A stretch of DNA of 64,000 nt, taken from NCBI RefSeq assembly GCF_958979055.1, contig NC_084891.1, positions 7,032,501 through 7,096,500 of the forward strand. The letters are read 5' to 3'. The DNA comes from Alnus glutinosa. Taxonomy: Eukaryota; Streptophyta; Magnoliopsida; Fagales; Betulaceae. The notes under the pieces were generated by a model that searched no databases, was not told where the DNA came from, and saw nothing but the letters and a program-made list of their open reading frames with translations. Of the stretch, positions 22,467 to 33,387 are shown piece by piece (position 1 is the first letter of the stretch; each line of letters starts with the position of its first letter). The position numbers were made by a program, and so were the translations under genes.

Positions 22467-24452
22467 TCACACAGCGTCTCCGTGCACCCAAGGAGCTCGA
22501 GAAACGTCGGTAATGCCAACGTCATTTGCGTCCGTGAAAAAATGCCTTAGGTCCCTGCCACCCGGTATCAGCATCCACGGCAGCCACCAACAAGAAAACT
22601 TCCAACGCCATCGGTGTGTGAAGATGACCAAAAGCACAGCCCGATCAGCCATTTCCTCAAACACTTTGAGCCCAAAATCCAAAAGCCCGCAAATCACATA
22701 CATATCAATCATAGTTTTGCCAAGGTACAAATCAGAAACAATCCCACCAATCAAAAGCGTTTGTGCATGAATCTGCCGCCCTAAATCCACGTCAAAACAA
22801 GCCTTAAAAAACGCACAAAAAATGAACAACACAGGCCAACGAGCTTGCTTCCCTGTAAGTGTAGCCCCATTGTTGATATGAAACCTGGCAGAATCTATTA
22901 TACCAGGATATGGAAGCTTAGAAACGAAGGCCAAAACCATACGAAGTGGAACAAGAATAAAAAGGCCAAGGAAGCTGATGACAATTAAAAACCCAATCAT
23001 TTCGCTTAATATAAAGCACATCAAGATCAGAGGTCTGGCCGGAAGGAGGACGGGTTTGATTTGTGCCTTGGGCTCCTTCCTCTTCCATGAACGGTGCCGA
23101 AGGTCCCTGCCTATAGATATCAGCACCCACGGTGTCTGCCGACCAGGGAGCTTCCAACGCCATCGGTGGTGCGTGAAACTAACAATATATTTCAGAGCAC
23201 GAGAAATCCTCCATAAATTCACCAAAATGTTCGAAAGCCATACCTCAATGCGTTTGTTCGAAAGCTGGAACACAAATGAGTTCCAGAGCTGAATCGGTGC
23301 AGTCACTTTTGTTTCCAACGGAAGAGGTGGCTCGATCATGGCCCTTGATTCGACGTTCCAAAGCTGAACCGCCACCTTCGGCTCCATCACCGCGGCTAGG
23401 TCGAAACCTTCGTCGTGGAGGCGGATGCCTTCGGCCAAGGCCAATGCATCTGGCCGGATTGAAGTGTTCCCGGCCTCGGCTGTTCGGTCAAGTGGAGCTC
23501 GAGCAACTCGGCTGTCCGGGGCAAAGGGAACCCGATCATCGCTTCTGTCCGAGCTGTGATCTGTAAAAGTTCCAGAAATTCTTACACATGCAAAGAAAAT
23601 TTGCATAGTCCAAAAAACCACCAGCGTCTGCCACGTTGATCTCCCCCTGTCAAAGACCCATTCGCAACACAGGTCAGGCATTTCCACGAGCACCATAATT
23701 GCACCGGTGCTCAGCCGTTGTTGTTGAGTGCTGAGATATTGAACTGCCATGTAGCTAGGTGGACCCTCTGGACACGTAGCGTCCAAGCTCTTCACGGCCA
23801 CTGCTCTGTTCAGGGGCACTGAGCTGCAACTTCTACCAGAGAAAAACACCCGAGGTGTGCCATGGCTTCCATTGACCTCGCCATCCAAGTCGTCAGCCGT
23901 GGCATCTTCGTCGTATTCCACTGGCTCTATCTGAGTCGGCTTCACCATTGGAGGCCATTCGTCCCTTCCCCTTGTCAGCGTGGACAGATCGAGACTCTTG
24001 GTTGAAATGGATTCTGCTACAATTTCGTTGAGGATGCCGGTCGGTTTGAGAGCTAAGAAGCTCTCGGGCTGTGGATCGTCGACCCCTCCGAATGGGTTTG
24101 GTATGATTTTGCTCTGGACTTCCGTGGCACAAAGACGCAGACCCGGTTTTGCGAATTTGATATCCTCTTTGGTTGCATCTTCTTTCTCGAGGTCTGGTAC
24201 AATCTCAAGAAGATTGTGCTTGAGATTGTGCAAGTGACGCCCAAATTGGCGTGTGTTCTCCACCGAAGCCTTCATCGTTTCTTGCATTTGATCTACTAAC
24301 TCCAACATCTTTTGCAGGATTAGATCTTGGCTCATTCCAGCGTAGCAATTCTGTCGAGAAAGATGGGCATCGTGATATTGCCATAGAGGTGCCATGGTAG
24401 AGAATGTGGAATGTAATACGAGAAGAAGAAAAAAAAAAATGGTGGATAACAA
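22467..24452 (-). CDS. Chimeric 661-codon frame of the non-autonomous LTR element
   Basis: A single open frame nearly fills the element; a second possible start is the ATG at 24395 (MAPLWQYHDAH). The N-terminal 120 residues (KMLELVDQMQETMKASVENT, a helical segment) match no family I can name. The middle carries acidic and Pro-rich stretches. A module containing HHRWRWKL...VLISIGRDLRH is repeated near the C-terminus as HRWRWKF...MLIPGGRDLRH. Between them LGRQIHAQTLLIGGIVSDLY and KTMIDMYVICGLLDFGLKVF form a clear PPR-protein fragment. A hydrophobic segment (MIGFLIVISFLGLFILVPLR) precedes it. The frame looks like a fusion of captured host pieces and internal duplications. Whether it is translated is unknown. 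Confidence 0.55.
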   Translation of the reverse strand: MLSTIFFFLLLVLHSTFSTMAPLWQYHDAHLSRQNCYAGMSQDLILQKMLELVDQMQETMKASVENTRQFGRHLHNLKHNLLEIVPDLEKEDATKEDIKFAKPGLRLCATEVQSKIIPNPFGGVDDPQPESFLALKPTGILNEIVAESISTKSLDLSTLTRGRDEWPPMVKPTQIEPVEYDEDATADDLDGEVNGSHGTPRVFFSGRSCSSVPLNRAVAVKSLDATCPEGPPSYMAVQYLSTQQQRLSTGAIMVLVEMPDLCCEWVFDRGRSTWQTLVVFWTMQIFFACVRISGTFTDHSSDRSDDRVPFAPDSRVARAPLDRTAEAGNTSIRPDALALAEGIRLHDEGFDLAAVMEPKVAVQLWNVESRAMIEPPLPLETKVTAPIQLWNSFVFQLSNKRIEVWLSNILVNLWRISRALKYIVSFTHHRWRWKLPGRQTPWVLISIGRDLRHRSWKRKEPKAQIKPVLLPARPLILMCFILSEMIGFLIVISFLGLFILVPLRMVLAFVSKLPYPGIIDSARFHINNGATLTGKQARWPVLFIFCAFFKACFDVDLGRQIHAQTLLIGGIVSDLYLGKTMIDMYVICGLLDFGLKVFEEMADRAVLLVIFTHRWRWKFSCWWLPWMLIPGGRDLRHFFTDANDVGITDVSRAPWVHGDAV

Positions 24453-24561
24453 AAGCTAGGCAAAATTTTCTCGGTAAAACAGAGACAGTAGAAGCGAAGG
24501 AAAGAAAAAAAAAAATGTGAGGAAACAGAGACGGTGGAAGTCGTGGGTGAGGAAGGAGTGG

Positions 24562-24572
24562 CTCTGATACCA
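24562..24572 (-). promoter_or_regulatory. tRNA primer-binding site
   Basis: Minus strand reads TGGTATCAGAGCC adjacent to the LTR, complementary to the 3' end of initiator methionine tRNA. Confidence 0.88.
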
Positions 24573-24574
24573 CT

Positions 24575-24920
24575 TGTTATGTGTTTTTCTTGAGTGAAGG
24601 GGAATTAGGGAAGAACATGATAGAAATAGAGGGTAAAATGATGAATAAAGGCTCTTGGAGAGGCCTATCTCTCTTACAAACTATGGGCTCTTCGAGAGGC
24701 CCGAGCTCTCCAGGACTAACTACTAACTAGACTCAATATTCTCTCTTTTTCATACCTTCCTTCTTCATTCTATGGGATTTTATAGGAGAATGTCTTTTGC
24801 CACCTCATCCCCTTCTAGAACATTTTGGCCAACCGAATATTGTTAGCTCCTAGATACCTCCAGCTCACTACCTTCTAGAATACCCCTTATATCCCTTACA
24901 TACCCATTATATCCCTTACA
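24575..24920 (-). repeat. LTR (5' LTR in element orientation)
   Basis: 346 bp, apparently identical to 21460-21805. Confidence 0.93.
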
Positions 24921-24925
24921 TATAC

Positions 24926-25584
24926 ATTTCCTTCTCTGTCTTCGACATTACGAAACTTTAATTTCTACGTAGTTTGTAAATTTTGTTTCTTTCTAATTAA
25001 CTTTGCCATGGACCATGTGATTTCCATAAGAAGTGACCAGAAAAACTGCATGTGTTTTAACTTTTATAAAATTCAGCTGCCTTGCCAAACTATGACATCA
25101 CTAAGTTTTAACTTGTTGTAGTGTAAATATCTAGTACCTAGTTCATATTGCTCCTATTGGCATTTCTGATTAATCACTGCCAAGAACATGCTGTCCATTT
25201 CTTTCAAGTTCCTGTTATTCATGGTATTATAAGCATTGTTATTATCAAAAGAAAGAAAAGTTTTCTTCTATAAGCATCGTTCCTGGTAGCTTGATTAAGT
25301 TTTGCAGTACCAGTTTGTTTCTCTTACATATCTATCACACAATCTTTCTTTGTTCAGTATCCTCTGTATATTTAGTATTAAGATTTTTTCTTTATATTTT
25401 GATAGGAGGAAGGACCTATCAAACTGAGGTGAGCTCTGATCAAGGTTTAATAGGTATAAAAATTTTCCCTTGAGTGAACCATTCAAAATGTCAAATAGCT
25501 AAATCCTCATACCATTCTCCTATTTCTCTCCTTTGTTGCTATTGGTGATTTTTTTTTTGGTTACCAATGTGTGGGAAATTTCAT
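24926..25584. other. Spacer, no gene seen
   Basis: AT-rich, without a supported frame. It could be intron or upstream DNA of the EFR3-like pseudogene. Confidence 0.4.
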
Positions 25585-25712
25585 GTTGCCAAATCCCTTT
25601 GGGGTCAAATGGCACTTCCACTTCCCATAAGAATGGGTTGTTGGGTGAGGTAATGGGTTCAAGTCCTATGGAGTGCGTGAGTTACTTAATATTCAAAAAA
25701 ATTAATCCATGT
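25585..25712 (+). mobile_element. tRNA-derived SINE-like remnant
   Basis: Shows an A-box-like stretch (GGTCAAATGGCAC), a spacer with CCCATAAGAATGGGTTG, a B-box-like GGGTTCAAGTCC near 25647-25659, then GCGTGAGTTACTTA and a short A-rich end. This order is typical of plant SINEs. No target duplication was found. Confidence 0.5.
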
Positions 25713-25953
25713 TAATATATTCTGAGATTTAATAGAAATGTAAAATTAAAAAAAGAAAAGAAAAGATTCAGTGTTTATGCATTACTTCATCTGTTTCATT
25801 TGCAGTGTCTCTGCTCATGCTATTTTTATATTTTTCAGAAACCAGATTATATGAATAGTTGTGATTAATTTTTCAAGGAAAAGCTCACACATAATCAGTT
25901 AGTTGATATTTGAAGCTTTGTTGATGAAATTTGCAAATTTGGTGATCGATCAG

Positions 25954-27927
25954 ATTATGAATTCTCTTGAGCAAAGGTGTTACAAGGAATTGAGAAATGA
26001 GAATTTTCAATCCGTTACAGGAAGTTGTGATGTGCATTTACAGGAAGTTGTTGATTTTTTGTAAGGATATTTGGCTTCATGTGTAATTCATTTCCAGCTC
26101 TTTTTGTTATACTGGATTTGGCAGAGTGATGGAACTTTTATGTTTAACTTAGAAGGCTTTATTCTAAAACTGTGTCAATATATTAGCTCAAGAAGTGGGG
26201 GAGGATGAAAGGGAACAAAGTCTACGTTCAGCTGGGCTCCAAGCCTGGTATTTCTATTCATCATACTGTTATTTTTTTTGATTGTGATCACCCTTTGTTT
26301 CTCTGAGGAAACAAAGAAAAAAAAAAGAAAAAAACAAGATTTTGAATCTTATGGATTCTTTTTTTTTCCCTTAGTAAATTTATCAGGAGGTGGGTGGAGT
26401 GAATTTCAACTAAATAAGATTCAATTAAAGATTCTAAATTCCGATTTCTTTTGTATTCCATTAATCTCTAAGAAACAAAAGGCATGAATTCTGAACTTAT
26501 GGCATTTCTGCCTTGATAATGATGCATGGCTTCAAGTTGTTTCCGTAAGCAAAATCTTTTTGGTTAGGAATTCCTATAGAGTAAACTCTTGTTGACATTT
26601 AACAAATTATCTCTTTAATGTTACTTTACATATGCCTTTTGGCATTCTTTTGACTTTGAGATCAAAAGAAGCATATCAGAGGCAGATTCTAATTGTTTTC
26701 ATCTTTCTTTTTTTTCCTCCCTTCACTTTGAAGTTTTATCTATTATGTTTTCATGCTCGTTCTCAGTCTTTATTGGAAAGCATTGTTATGCTGAGACAAA
26801 TGCTAAACTATTCCTTTCATGTCTCCTTGTGTCCATCATAATTATTGAATCTACTCCACTCATTTTAATTTCTTTGTTTTCTTCATGCTTTGATATCGGA
26901 TCCCCGTTTATTGTATACCTTAAAAATATGTTGAAATGATTACAGAACCAACCAAATCTTTTATTTTAATTCTTGTTTCCCCTTTGTATGTTATGCTCTA
27001 ATGGTAATTGGATTGTCTATTTTGCTGTGCAGGTCTGGTTTATGGGCGAATACCTCTCACATTTCGGTCGAGTTTGATAATGTAAGCAGATTTAGACTTG
27101 TTCAAATCTTAATACAATATCTGTATACTTGGTTTATCTGCTATATGATTAGTGCCCCTAATTTTGTCCTAGGAGACAAGAGTTTCAAGATTGGAAAAAT
27201 CTTATGAGCTTCTGCCTGTCATCTTTCCCGTTGTTCCTAGTTCTGTTTTGCAGCCTATTATTAGATGGTACTCAGCTATTTTCAAAGTGATTTTGTTGTA
27301 TCCTCCTTAAAAATTTGTGAACAGTGAATATATTTGAAGATTACTCTCCATCCATGGTCAAGATTGAACTTTCTCTCAGTTTCTTGAATAACAATCACAA
27401 ATCCCAAATTTCATGACATACAGTTACATTCTCCACATCTTTTCTACATACTTTGACATTTATCTCCAGTTTACAGCTTGAAATGCATTGGCGTGCTAAT
27501 ATATAATACCGTTGCTTTAACCGTACCATTGATGGTGTTCTCCTGTTCCTCATTATTTTTAGATGATTAACAGCTCTCGCAGGGAAAAATACACATAATT
27601 TTCTAGCTTTTCCCATATTAATTAAGCATCTTAAACAACCTTGGTGCATTTAGTGATGTCATTAGGCATTTGCTGAAGAGCATACACTGCTCCCTTGATG
27701 ATGCAAATCTGGGAGCTGACTTCATAAAATGAAAGAAAAGTTTTAGGGAAGCCAGTGGATGGCTGCCTTGTACAGTTATCACATAAAAGGTGGTAGAGGT
27801 ATAGTCTCCTAACAGTTCTTCAGTTAATTCAATATCCAAAATTTCATGGTTATCAAAACTTGATCCACAACTACTTTTTGTGATTCTTATTTTAGGGTTT
27901 TTCTCTCAATTCAAACATTTTACTGAG

Positions 27928-27993
<66 letters not shown>

Positions 27994-28132
27994 TTCTATA
28001 TATTCTGCAGACCTTTTACTAGTTTTATTGGATCTTTCAAATAAAATTGAGTTGCAATTGTCCAACAGGTTGGAGAGGGAGGCCCAATTCTTGATGTTAC
28101 CCAATTTGTCATATCAAAATGGGGCAAGAAAC
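25954..28132 (+). pseudogene. EFR3 / SEMI-ROLLED LEAF2-like pseudogene, rearranged
   Basis: Fragments match plant EFR3-type proteins (plasma-membrane scaffolds for phosphatidylinositol 4-kinase). 25954 on: NSLEQRCYKELRNENFQSV then, after a 4-base insertion near 26016, VVMCIYRKLL. 26125-26247: SDGTFMFNLEGF and, after a 4-base insertion near 26177, LAQEVGEDEREQSLRSAGLQ. 27033-27081: VWFMGEY and, after one extra base, SHISVEFDN. About 27590-27807: LIKHLK, SDVIRHLLKSIHCSLDDANL, with TGG to TGA at 27730-27732. 28069-28132: VGEGGPILDV joined directly to LPNLSYQN, losing the residues normally between. A piece near 27172-27240 (ETRV...VPSSV) resembles a part that normally comes later, so order is disturbed. 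The breaks make it a pseudogene. Confidence 0.72.
27931..27990. repeat. (TA)n microsatellite
   Basis: About 30 TA dinucleotides within the pseudogene. Confidence 0.93.
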
Positions 28133-28154
28133 AGAACCTATTGTTATATGGTTC

Positions 28155-28598
28155 GGGATAAATGAATTTTTGGTTATGTAATTTGGAGTTATGATAAATA
28201 GCTCCCTGACTTTTTAAAAAGTGATTAATCACTTTCTTAAGTAAACAAAAAAAAAAAAAAAAAATTAGTGATTGTTGTTAGAAAAGTTGATAGAATCTAT
28301 TAATGTGCCAGATGGGAAGGTGGCCGAACCACTTTTACGGCCGTGGAGTGATTCAGCCACTCACTTAGAATTTATTTTGAGGTAGTCGAACCACCCCATC
28401 AATATTTTTATTTTTTGCCATTTGTGGGTGGTTTGGCCACCCCTCTGACCGGCCTAATTGGTAAGAATGTGACATATTAACGGATTCTGTATTAATTGTT
28501 CCTTTTTGCTTACACAGAAAGTGATTAATCATTTTTTAAAACTCAATGAGCTCTTTGTCAAAACTCCAAATCACATCGACCAAAAACACATTTATCCC
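28155..28598. mobile_element. 444 bp inverted-repeat element (MITE)
   Basis: The left end (GGGATAAATGAATTTTTGGT) and the reverse complement of the right end (GGGATAAATGTGTTTTTGGT) stay similar for about 90 bases, through AGTGATTAATCACTTTCT. The flanks ATATGGTTC and TTATGATTA agree at 6 of 9 positions, so a decayed 9 bp duplication is possible. The centre holds GGTGGCCGAACCACT and GGTGGTTTGGCCACC segments but no gene. Confidence 0.7.
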
Positions 28599-29202
28599 TT
28601 ATGATTATTTCATTCTAACTACTTTCAGTTTTAAAACTGATTTTTAATTCAAAATTTATTTCTTGCCTTAAGGCTTTTCCCGAGGCTTTGTTCCATTAGT
28701 TACTACCAGCTATTTCTGAGTCAAATAAGGCCTCTGTTCTTCCATGGACGTTGTCAATAACTGTCTCTGTCATTTCTTCTTCAGCTACCCGTTATGAGAA
28801 GATAAAGAAGCTAAATGCTAGATTGCGATTTTAAAAATAAAATTATAATTTTATCAAACGGTTAATTGCGTTTTTAAAAATCACGCTTTTATTTTTAAAA
28901 TTGTATTTATCGAAATCGTAGACCCGAACGGAGTTTAATTTACAATTAAATCTGATGTGACTAATTTTGTGACTAATTTACTATTAAATCGGGCTCAGTA
29001 GTCACCAGATTTCTTTGTTGTTTTCATCAGCTTGGGCTTCTCACCTGAAAATACACTTGATAACTAGCCATAGACGACTCTGTCTTGTCTTTCAGAATTC
29101 CAATAGTCCTTTGGTTTAGATCCTGGTCAAATAAAATCAAATTAGGCTAGTATTTGTAATCATATATTCTAAAATCAGTGTTTCTACTACTTCAGGTATC
29201 TT
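28599..29202. other. Spacer, no gene seen
   Basis: AT-rich, with a short duplicated GTCATTTAG-type wording and no supported frame. Confidence 0.4.
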
Positions 29203-29454
29203 CGGGCGGTCGTTGTTCTTAAGTGAGGGTACAGATGTAATTGTCTTACTCTATACGACAATTTGAGAAGGCCGGGTCACTTATTTGACTCATTTCCTAT
29301 ATTTTATATTTATTTCAGAACTGTTTTAGTTTGGTTTGAGTCTATTGTTGGAGAGCCCACTCATTTTTCATTTATAGGATCACACACTTCTTCTTCCATT
29401 TGAACAAGAAGTGAGAAAGATTCTCCCTTGTAACATTTTTCCTTATGCAATTAG

Positions 29455-29494
<40 letters not shown>
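29203..29494 (+). mobile_element. A-tailed retroposon, copy 2 (5' truncated)
   Basis: Matches the 3' part of the element at 9592-10218: GGGTACAGATG, TTTTAGTTTGGTTTGAGTCT, ATTGTTGGAGAGCCCACTC, TTTATAGGATCAC. It ends in an uninterrupted A tract of more than 35 bases (from about 29457). 5' truncation with a pure A tail is what target-primed reverse transcription leaves. Confidence 0.6.
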
Positions 29495-29499
<5 letters not shown>

Positions 29500-32408
29500 G
29501 TCAAAAACTACTATGGATGAACTTTCTCGGCTTGCTACATTAATTATGTTTTATTTCTTTTAATAAGATTTTACTTTTCCTTTTCTATTAGAGTATATCT
29601 TGTCCTGTAGAATTTTATTTTTAGTAGACTCACCAAATTTTATTAGTCAAAATAGCTAAATTTTTTTTTTTATTTTTTTTTTTATTTTTTTATTTTAGTT
29701 ATCAAGTTTTTCAGAATACTTTCAACAATCTTATTATTTTAGCTATTCACTTTCACTGTTTTATTTATTTATTTTTTTTATTCTTTCTCTAATATATTTC
29801 TAATTTTTTATTATTTTTTTTTATATATAATTTAGTCGGTCTTTATTTATAATTTATTAAGTTAATTTATAATTTATGTTGATTTTTTGGGAGTACTTCT
29901 ATGAAAAAAATAAAATAAAAAAAATGAGAAGCAAATATAACCATAATTTCTTGAGCAGAATTTCTTGCACTACTCTTTTGTAGTTTTTCTTTTAGGTGTT
30001 ATTTCATTATGGAGCTACTCTAATAGTTAATGGGACTGGAAATTAGTAAATTAGTAACCAAATTTCAGGACGTAGACACATTATTCATTTGTTATTCTAC
30101 TTTCAGTCCCATACATCGAGATGGATTAGATTTGAATTTTCTTGTGACCTTTTTTGTAGTTGAGCATTTCCAATGGATTATGCATTTCTCACTTTTAGTT
30201 AGAATAACTAAGCAAAATCTTACAAAAGTCTTCAATCCCATTATGTATTAAAAATATAAAATAGATTTGTTTTGGATTTGCGAATAGTGTAACTCCACAT
30301 TATTGACAAATGCATCTTTTTTTTGTTTTTCATGGTTGCTTGTGATTATAATTAATTAGTAGTTATTTTTTACTTTTTCACAAAAAAAAAAAAAAAAAAA
30401 AACTCGTATTGATATTTACAGCTTTTTCCAATTTTATTGATGATATTAGTTTTAATTGAACTTGGTCAGTACAGTATAAATAGTTCAAGAAAAGAATTAT
30501 TATTTCTATGACAGGGTACATAATAGTAGTAAACTTTAATGACATATAAAAAAATGATCGTTAAAAAAAATTATTGCTTTAAAAAATTGACTGATTTAAC
30601 GAAATGACCATCGTAAAATATGACCGTAAGAAAAATGTTCATAAGGAAAGAAAAAAAAAAGTATTTTAAAAAAAGGACAGTAAAATAAAAACAATGTATT
30701 GTAAAGGGAAATGGAGGGATTCATCTCATGTATATAAAGCCAATGTATTACTAGTTTATTTCATCAAGAAAAATGCAACATTTTTTTTTAATTAATTTAT
30801 TTATTTTTATTTTATAGAAATTTTGAGTTTGAAGTGATATTTGGCTCATAACTTTTTCAATCCTAAAAAATCACACTTGCTTCTCAAATCCTGTGATTCA
30901 TTATCGTCATTTAGTTTATTGTCATTTAGTTTATTGTGATAATTTTATGATGATACTGTGTTAGTTATGATGGAGAATAGGGTGGTAATTATGCTGCTAG
31001 AGATGATAATTTTATTTGGTATTTTTTTTTAGTAGAGATGAGTTTTTAATTAAAATGAATAAAATATTTTAAAATTTATAATTTTAATAAAATAGAGAAA
31101 AATTTAGATAAACTGTTAGAGTGAAATCTTGAAAGACGGTTAGCTAAATTAGCAAAAGTAAGTTTTGGTTAGCCATTTTACATAAAAAATTACCTAAACC
31201 ACTGTGAGTGCTAAGAGGCTATATTTTCATTAAGTGATTAAGCAGCATAAGCTTGTACATTATTCAATTTACACCTAATTACATGCATACTCATGACGCA
31301 AAAGAATGAACAAGTCTGGTTTTTAGTCAGCGGGGATCGCAACTCACAGCTCAAGCCGTATTCCATTGTATTGCAGGGTCACTGCCACCTTCACGTCGAA
31401 GATCACTCTTTTACCTTGGCAAAAGCATACAATATTTTTCCTCTAGTTTATGGTGCCAAGGCAACAATTTTAGATAGAATGGCAGGTATGAGTCATTGCT
31501 GATGAAGTGATAATTCGTTAACCTTGCTTATGACAGATTGCTAAAATGATTGGTTCAAATTTAAGAGAATTCAGGTAGATCACTTATAAGATTTACCTTA
31601 CCATATAAGTAGTCGGATAACTCAATTATTATTTGATCAAGTGAGTCTCATAAATATTGTCTTTCTCGCATTGGAGCAAATAATCATTTGCCGATCCTAA
31701 TCCCCTATTTACTGCCAACTTGTAAAGGATGGTTAGATTTAGAATGAGATTCTCAACTGCATCTAAATCTATAAGAAGCCAAAGTATCTCTCCAACAAAG
31801 CATCTTCATCCATCCATTTTGCTCCATTTTACAATAATTTACTGTAAACACATTTTAGTCTCTTGCCCTCTTCCCACCTCTCTCTCTCTCTCTCTCTCTC
31901 CCTCCATTCTTGCTCATAATAGCTAAAAATATATTATGAGCCACTTTACCCTTCAATGCTTTAAAATAAAACATCTCCATCCATTTTGCTATAGACTATG
32001 AAAATTCATTATAGCTTTTCTTTTCTCGCCCCTCTTTCCCACACTCTCCCACTCCCACAACTTCAACAATAAAAATTACATTGAAAAATAAATATTTAAA
32101 GAAAGTAGAGAAAAATGCATAATCCGATGGAATTTGTATTGAAAAACTAGTAGCTAAAATAGAAAAAATTGTGTATTTTGAGTAGCTAAAATAATGACCA
32201 AGAAATGCTATGAACTACATAATTATTGATAGTATGCCGAAATGAATACACCCTTTAAGGGATAACTTCAATTTTGGCAATGGTATGGAACATTTCAAGA
32301 TGAATCAAAAAGACCCAGGAATTAAAGATTGCAGTATCCATACAAAACAATTTTTTTTTTTTTAAATAGACTAAGTGGCAGCAGAAAAGAAAGAAATGTA
32401 AAACATTC
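29495..32408. other. AT-rich region with repeats, no confident gene
   Basis: Mostly low-complexity A/T DNA. A 69-codon frame at 31293-31502 is open but unrecognised. Stretches with TTTTAGCTA and GCTAAATT wording (29640-29760, 31135-31190, 32150-32180), and CAACAAAGCATC...CATCCATTTTGCTCC followed by a (CT)n run (31790-31915), resemble degraded MITE ends, but I could not pair them. Confidence 0.35.
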
Positions 32409-33333
32409 TCAAGCATCAAGCCTCTCAGGCTCCTCCACAAAAACCTTACCAACTGGTTTGGCCAACAGGTCTGTATGCTCTTGGAATGGAGACTTCGTGA
32501 AGCGAGTATCCCTCCAAAAGTCAGGTGTAAGAAACCCGTAACTTAACAGCAGACATTCAAAAGTTGCCTGTAGAGGGAGAGAAAATGGTCAACCAGTAAC
32601 TCAATCAAAGGAATTAATTAATTTAATTAATTAGAGTATAGAGACGAAGTTAAAAAAGGCAAACCTTCACAAAGTTTCCAAGAGTCTTAGTGGAGCCCCT
32701 GGATGAGGTAAACACGTCATCAATCCCGGCAAACTGGAGGACCTTCTTGGGAACCCTGGCGGCCACAATTCCGGCTCCACGAGGTGCGGGCACCATGCGC
32801 ACCGTGACCGACCCACACTTGCCGGTGACCTTACACGGCACTGTATGGGGCTTCCCTATCTTGTTCCCCCAGTAACCCCTTCTGACGGGAATCACAGATA
32901 GCTTGGCAAGTATGATGGCGCCACGTATGGCGGTGGCCACCTCCTTTGCACATTTAACGCCGAGACCCACGTGACCGTTGTTGTCGCCGACGACGACGAA
33001 GGCCTTGAAGCGGGTGCGCTGCCCAGCCCGGGTCTGTTTCTGGACTGGCATTATCTTCATGACCTCGTCCTTGAGGCCAGGGCAGAGAAGGTCCACGATT
33101 TGGTGCTCCTTGACGGGCAGAGAGTGCAGGTAGATCTGCTCCAAGGACTTGATCTTCAAGTCCTTGACCAGACGCCCCAGCTTCGTCACCGGCACCCACT
33201 TCACCTCCTCGTCACGGCGTGCCCTGCGCCGGCCTCCGCGGCCACGGTCTCCCCTCGGACGACCACCACCGAATCCTCGCCCGAATCCACCGCGATCTCC
33301 TCCACCGCGGTCACCTCCACCGCGGTCAGCCAT
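32409..33333 (-). CDS. RPS2: 40S ribosomal protein S2 (uS5)
   Basis: Two exons on the minus strand, 33333-32665 (223 codons) and 32567-32409 (52 codons plus stop), with a 97 bp GT-AG intron, give 275 residues, a normal length for plant RPS2. The protein is part of the small cytosolic ribosomal subunit near the decoding site. Visible parts: N-terminal Gly-Arg-rich tail ([20 protein letters not shown]), S5 N-terminal RNA-binding domain ([40 protein letters not shown]), S5 C-terminal domain ([33 protein letters not shown]), and exon 2 with [18 protein letters not shown] and the end PERLDA. The first ATG is used and nothing is missing. It is a housekeeping gene; a (GA)n tract lies just upstream of the start. 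Neighbours are unrelated. Confidence 0.96.
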
Positions 33334-33350
33334 GGTTGGAGTTTTAGAAA

Positions 33351-33352
<2 letters not shown>

Positions 33353-33385
<33 letters not shown>
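33353..33385. repeat. (GA)n tract in the RPS2 leader
   Basis: A run of about 16 GA units 20 bp upstream of the RPS2 start codon (CT repeat on the coding strand). Pyrimidine-rich leaders are common in ribosomal-protein genes; a regulatory role here is inference. Confidence 0.8.

Positions 33386-33387
<2 letters not shown>

Larger units (their letters stand above)
21460..24920 (-). mobile_element. Young non-autonomous LTR retrotransposon with host-derived insert
   Basis: Two 346 bp LTRs (21460-21805 and 24575-24920) look identical by eye. The flanks are TATAC at 21455-21459 and 24921-24925. On the minus strand the LTR starts TGTAAGGG and ends CATAACA. Two bases inside the right LTR is TGGTATCAGAGCC in reverse complement (initiator-Met tRNA primer site). 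Next to the left LTR is the purine tract AAAGGGTGGGG with an upstream CACCTTGAGGGCAAGGTG motif. No protease, integrase or reverse transcriptase is recognisable; the inside is one long chimeric frame. Identical LTRs mean recent movement, which must have used enzymes from another element. Confidence 0.93.

Noticed and set aside
22022-24573. Several other frames on both strands of the LTR element interior
   Set aside because: The region is relatively GC-rich with few stops in any frame; only the long minus-strand frame contains recognisable protein wording.
25585-25712. Possible functional tRNA gene at the B-box-like GGGTTCAAGTCC
   Set aside because: No cloverleaf can be drawn around it; the order fits a tRNA-derived SINE.
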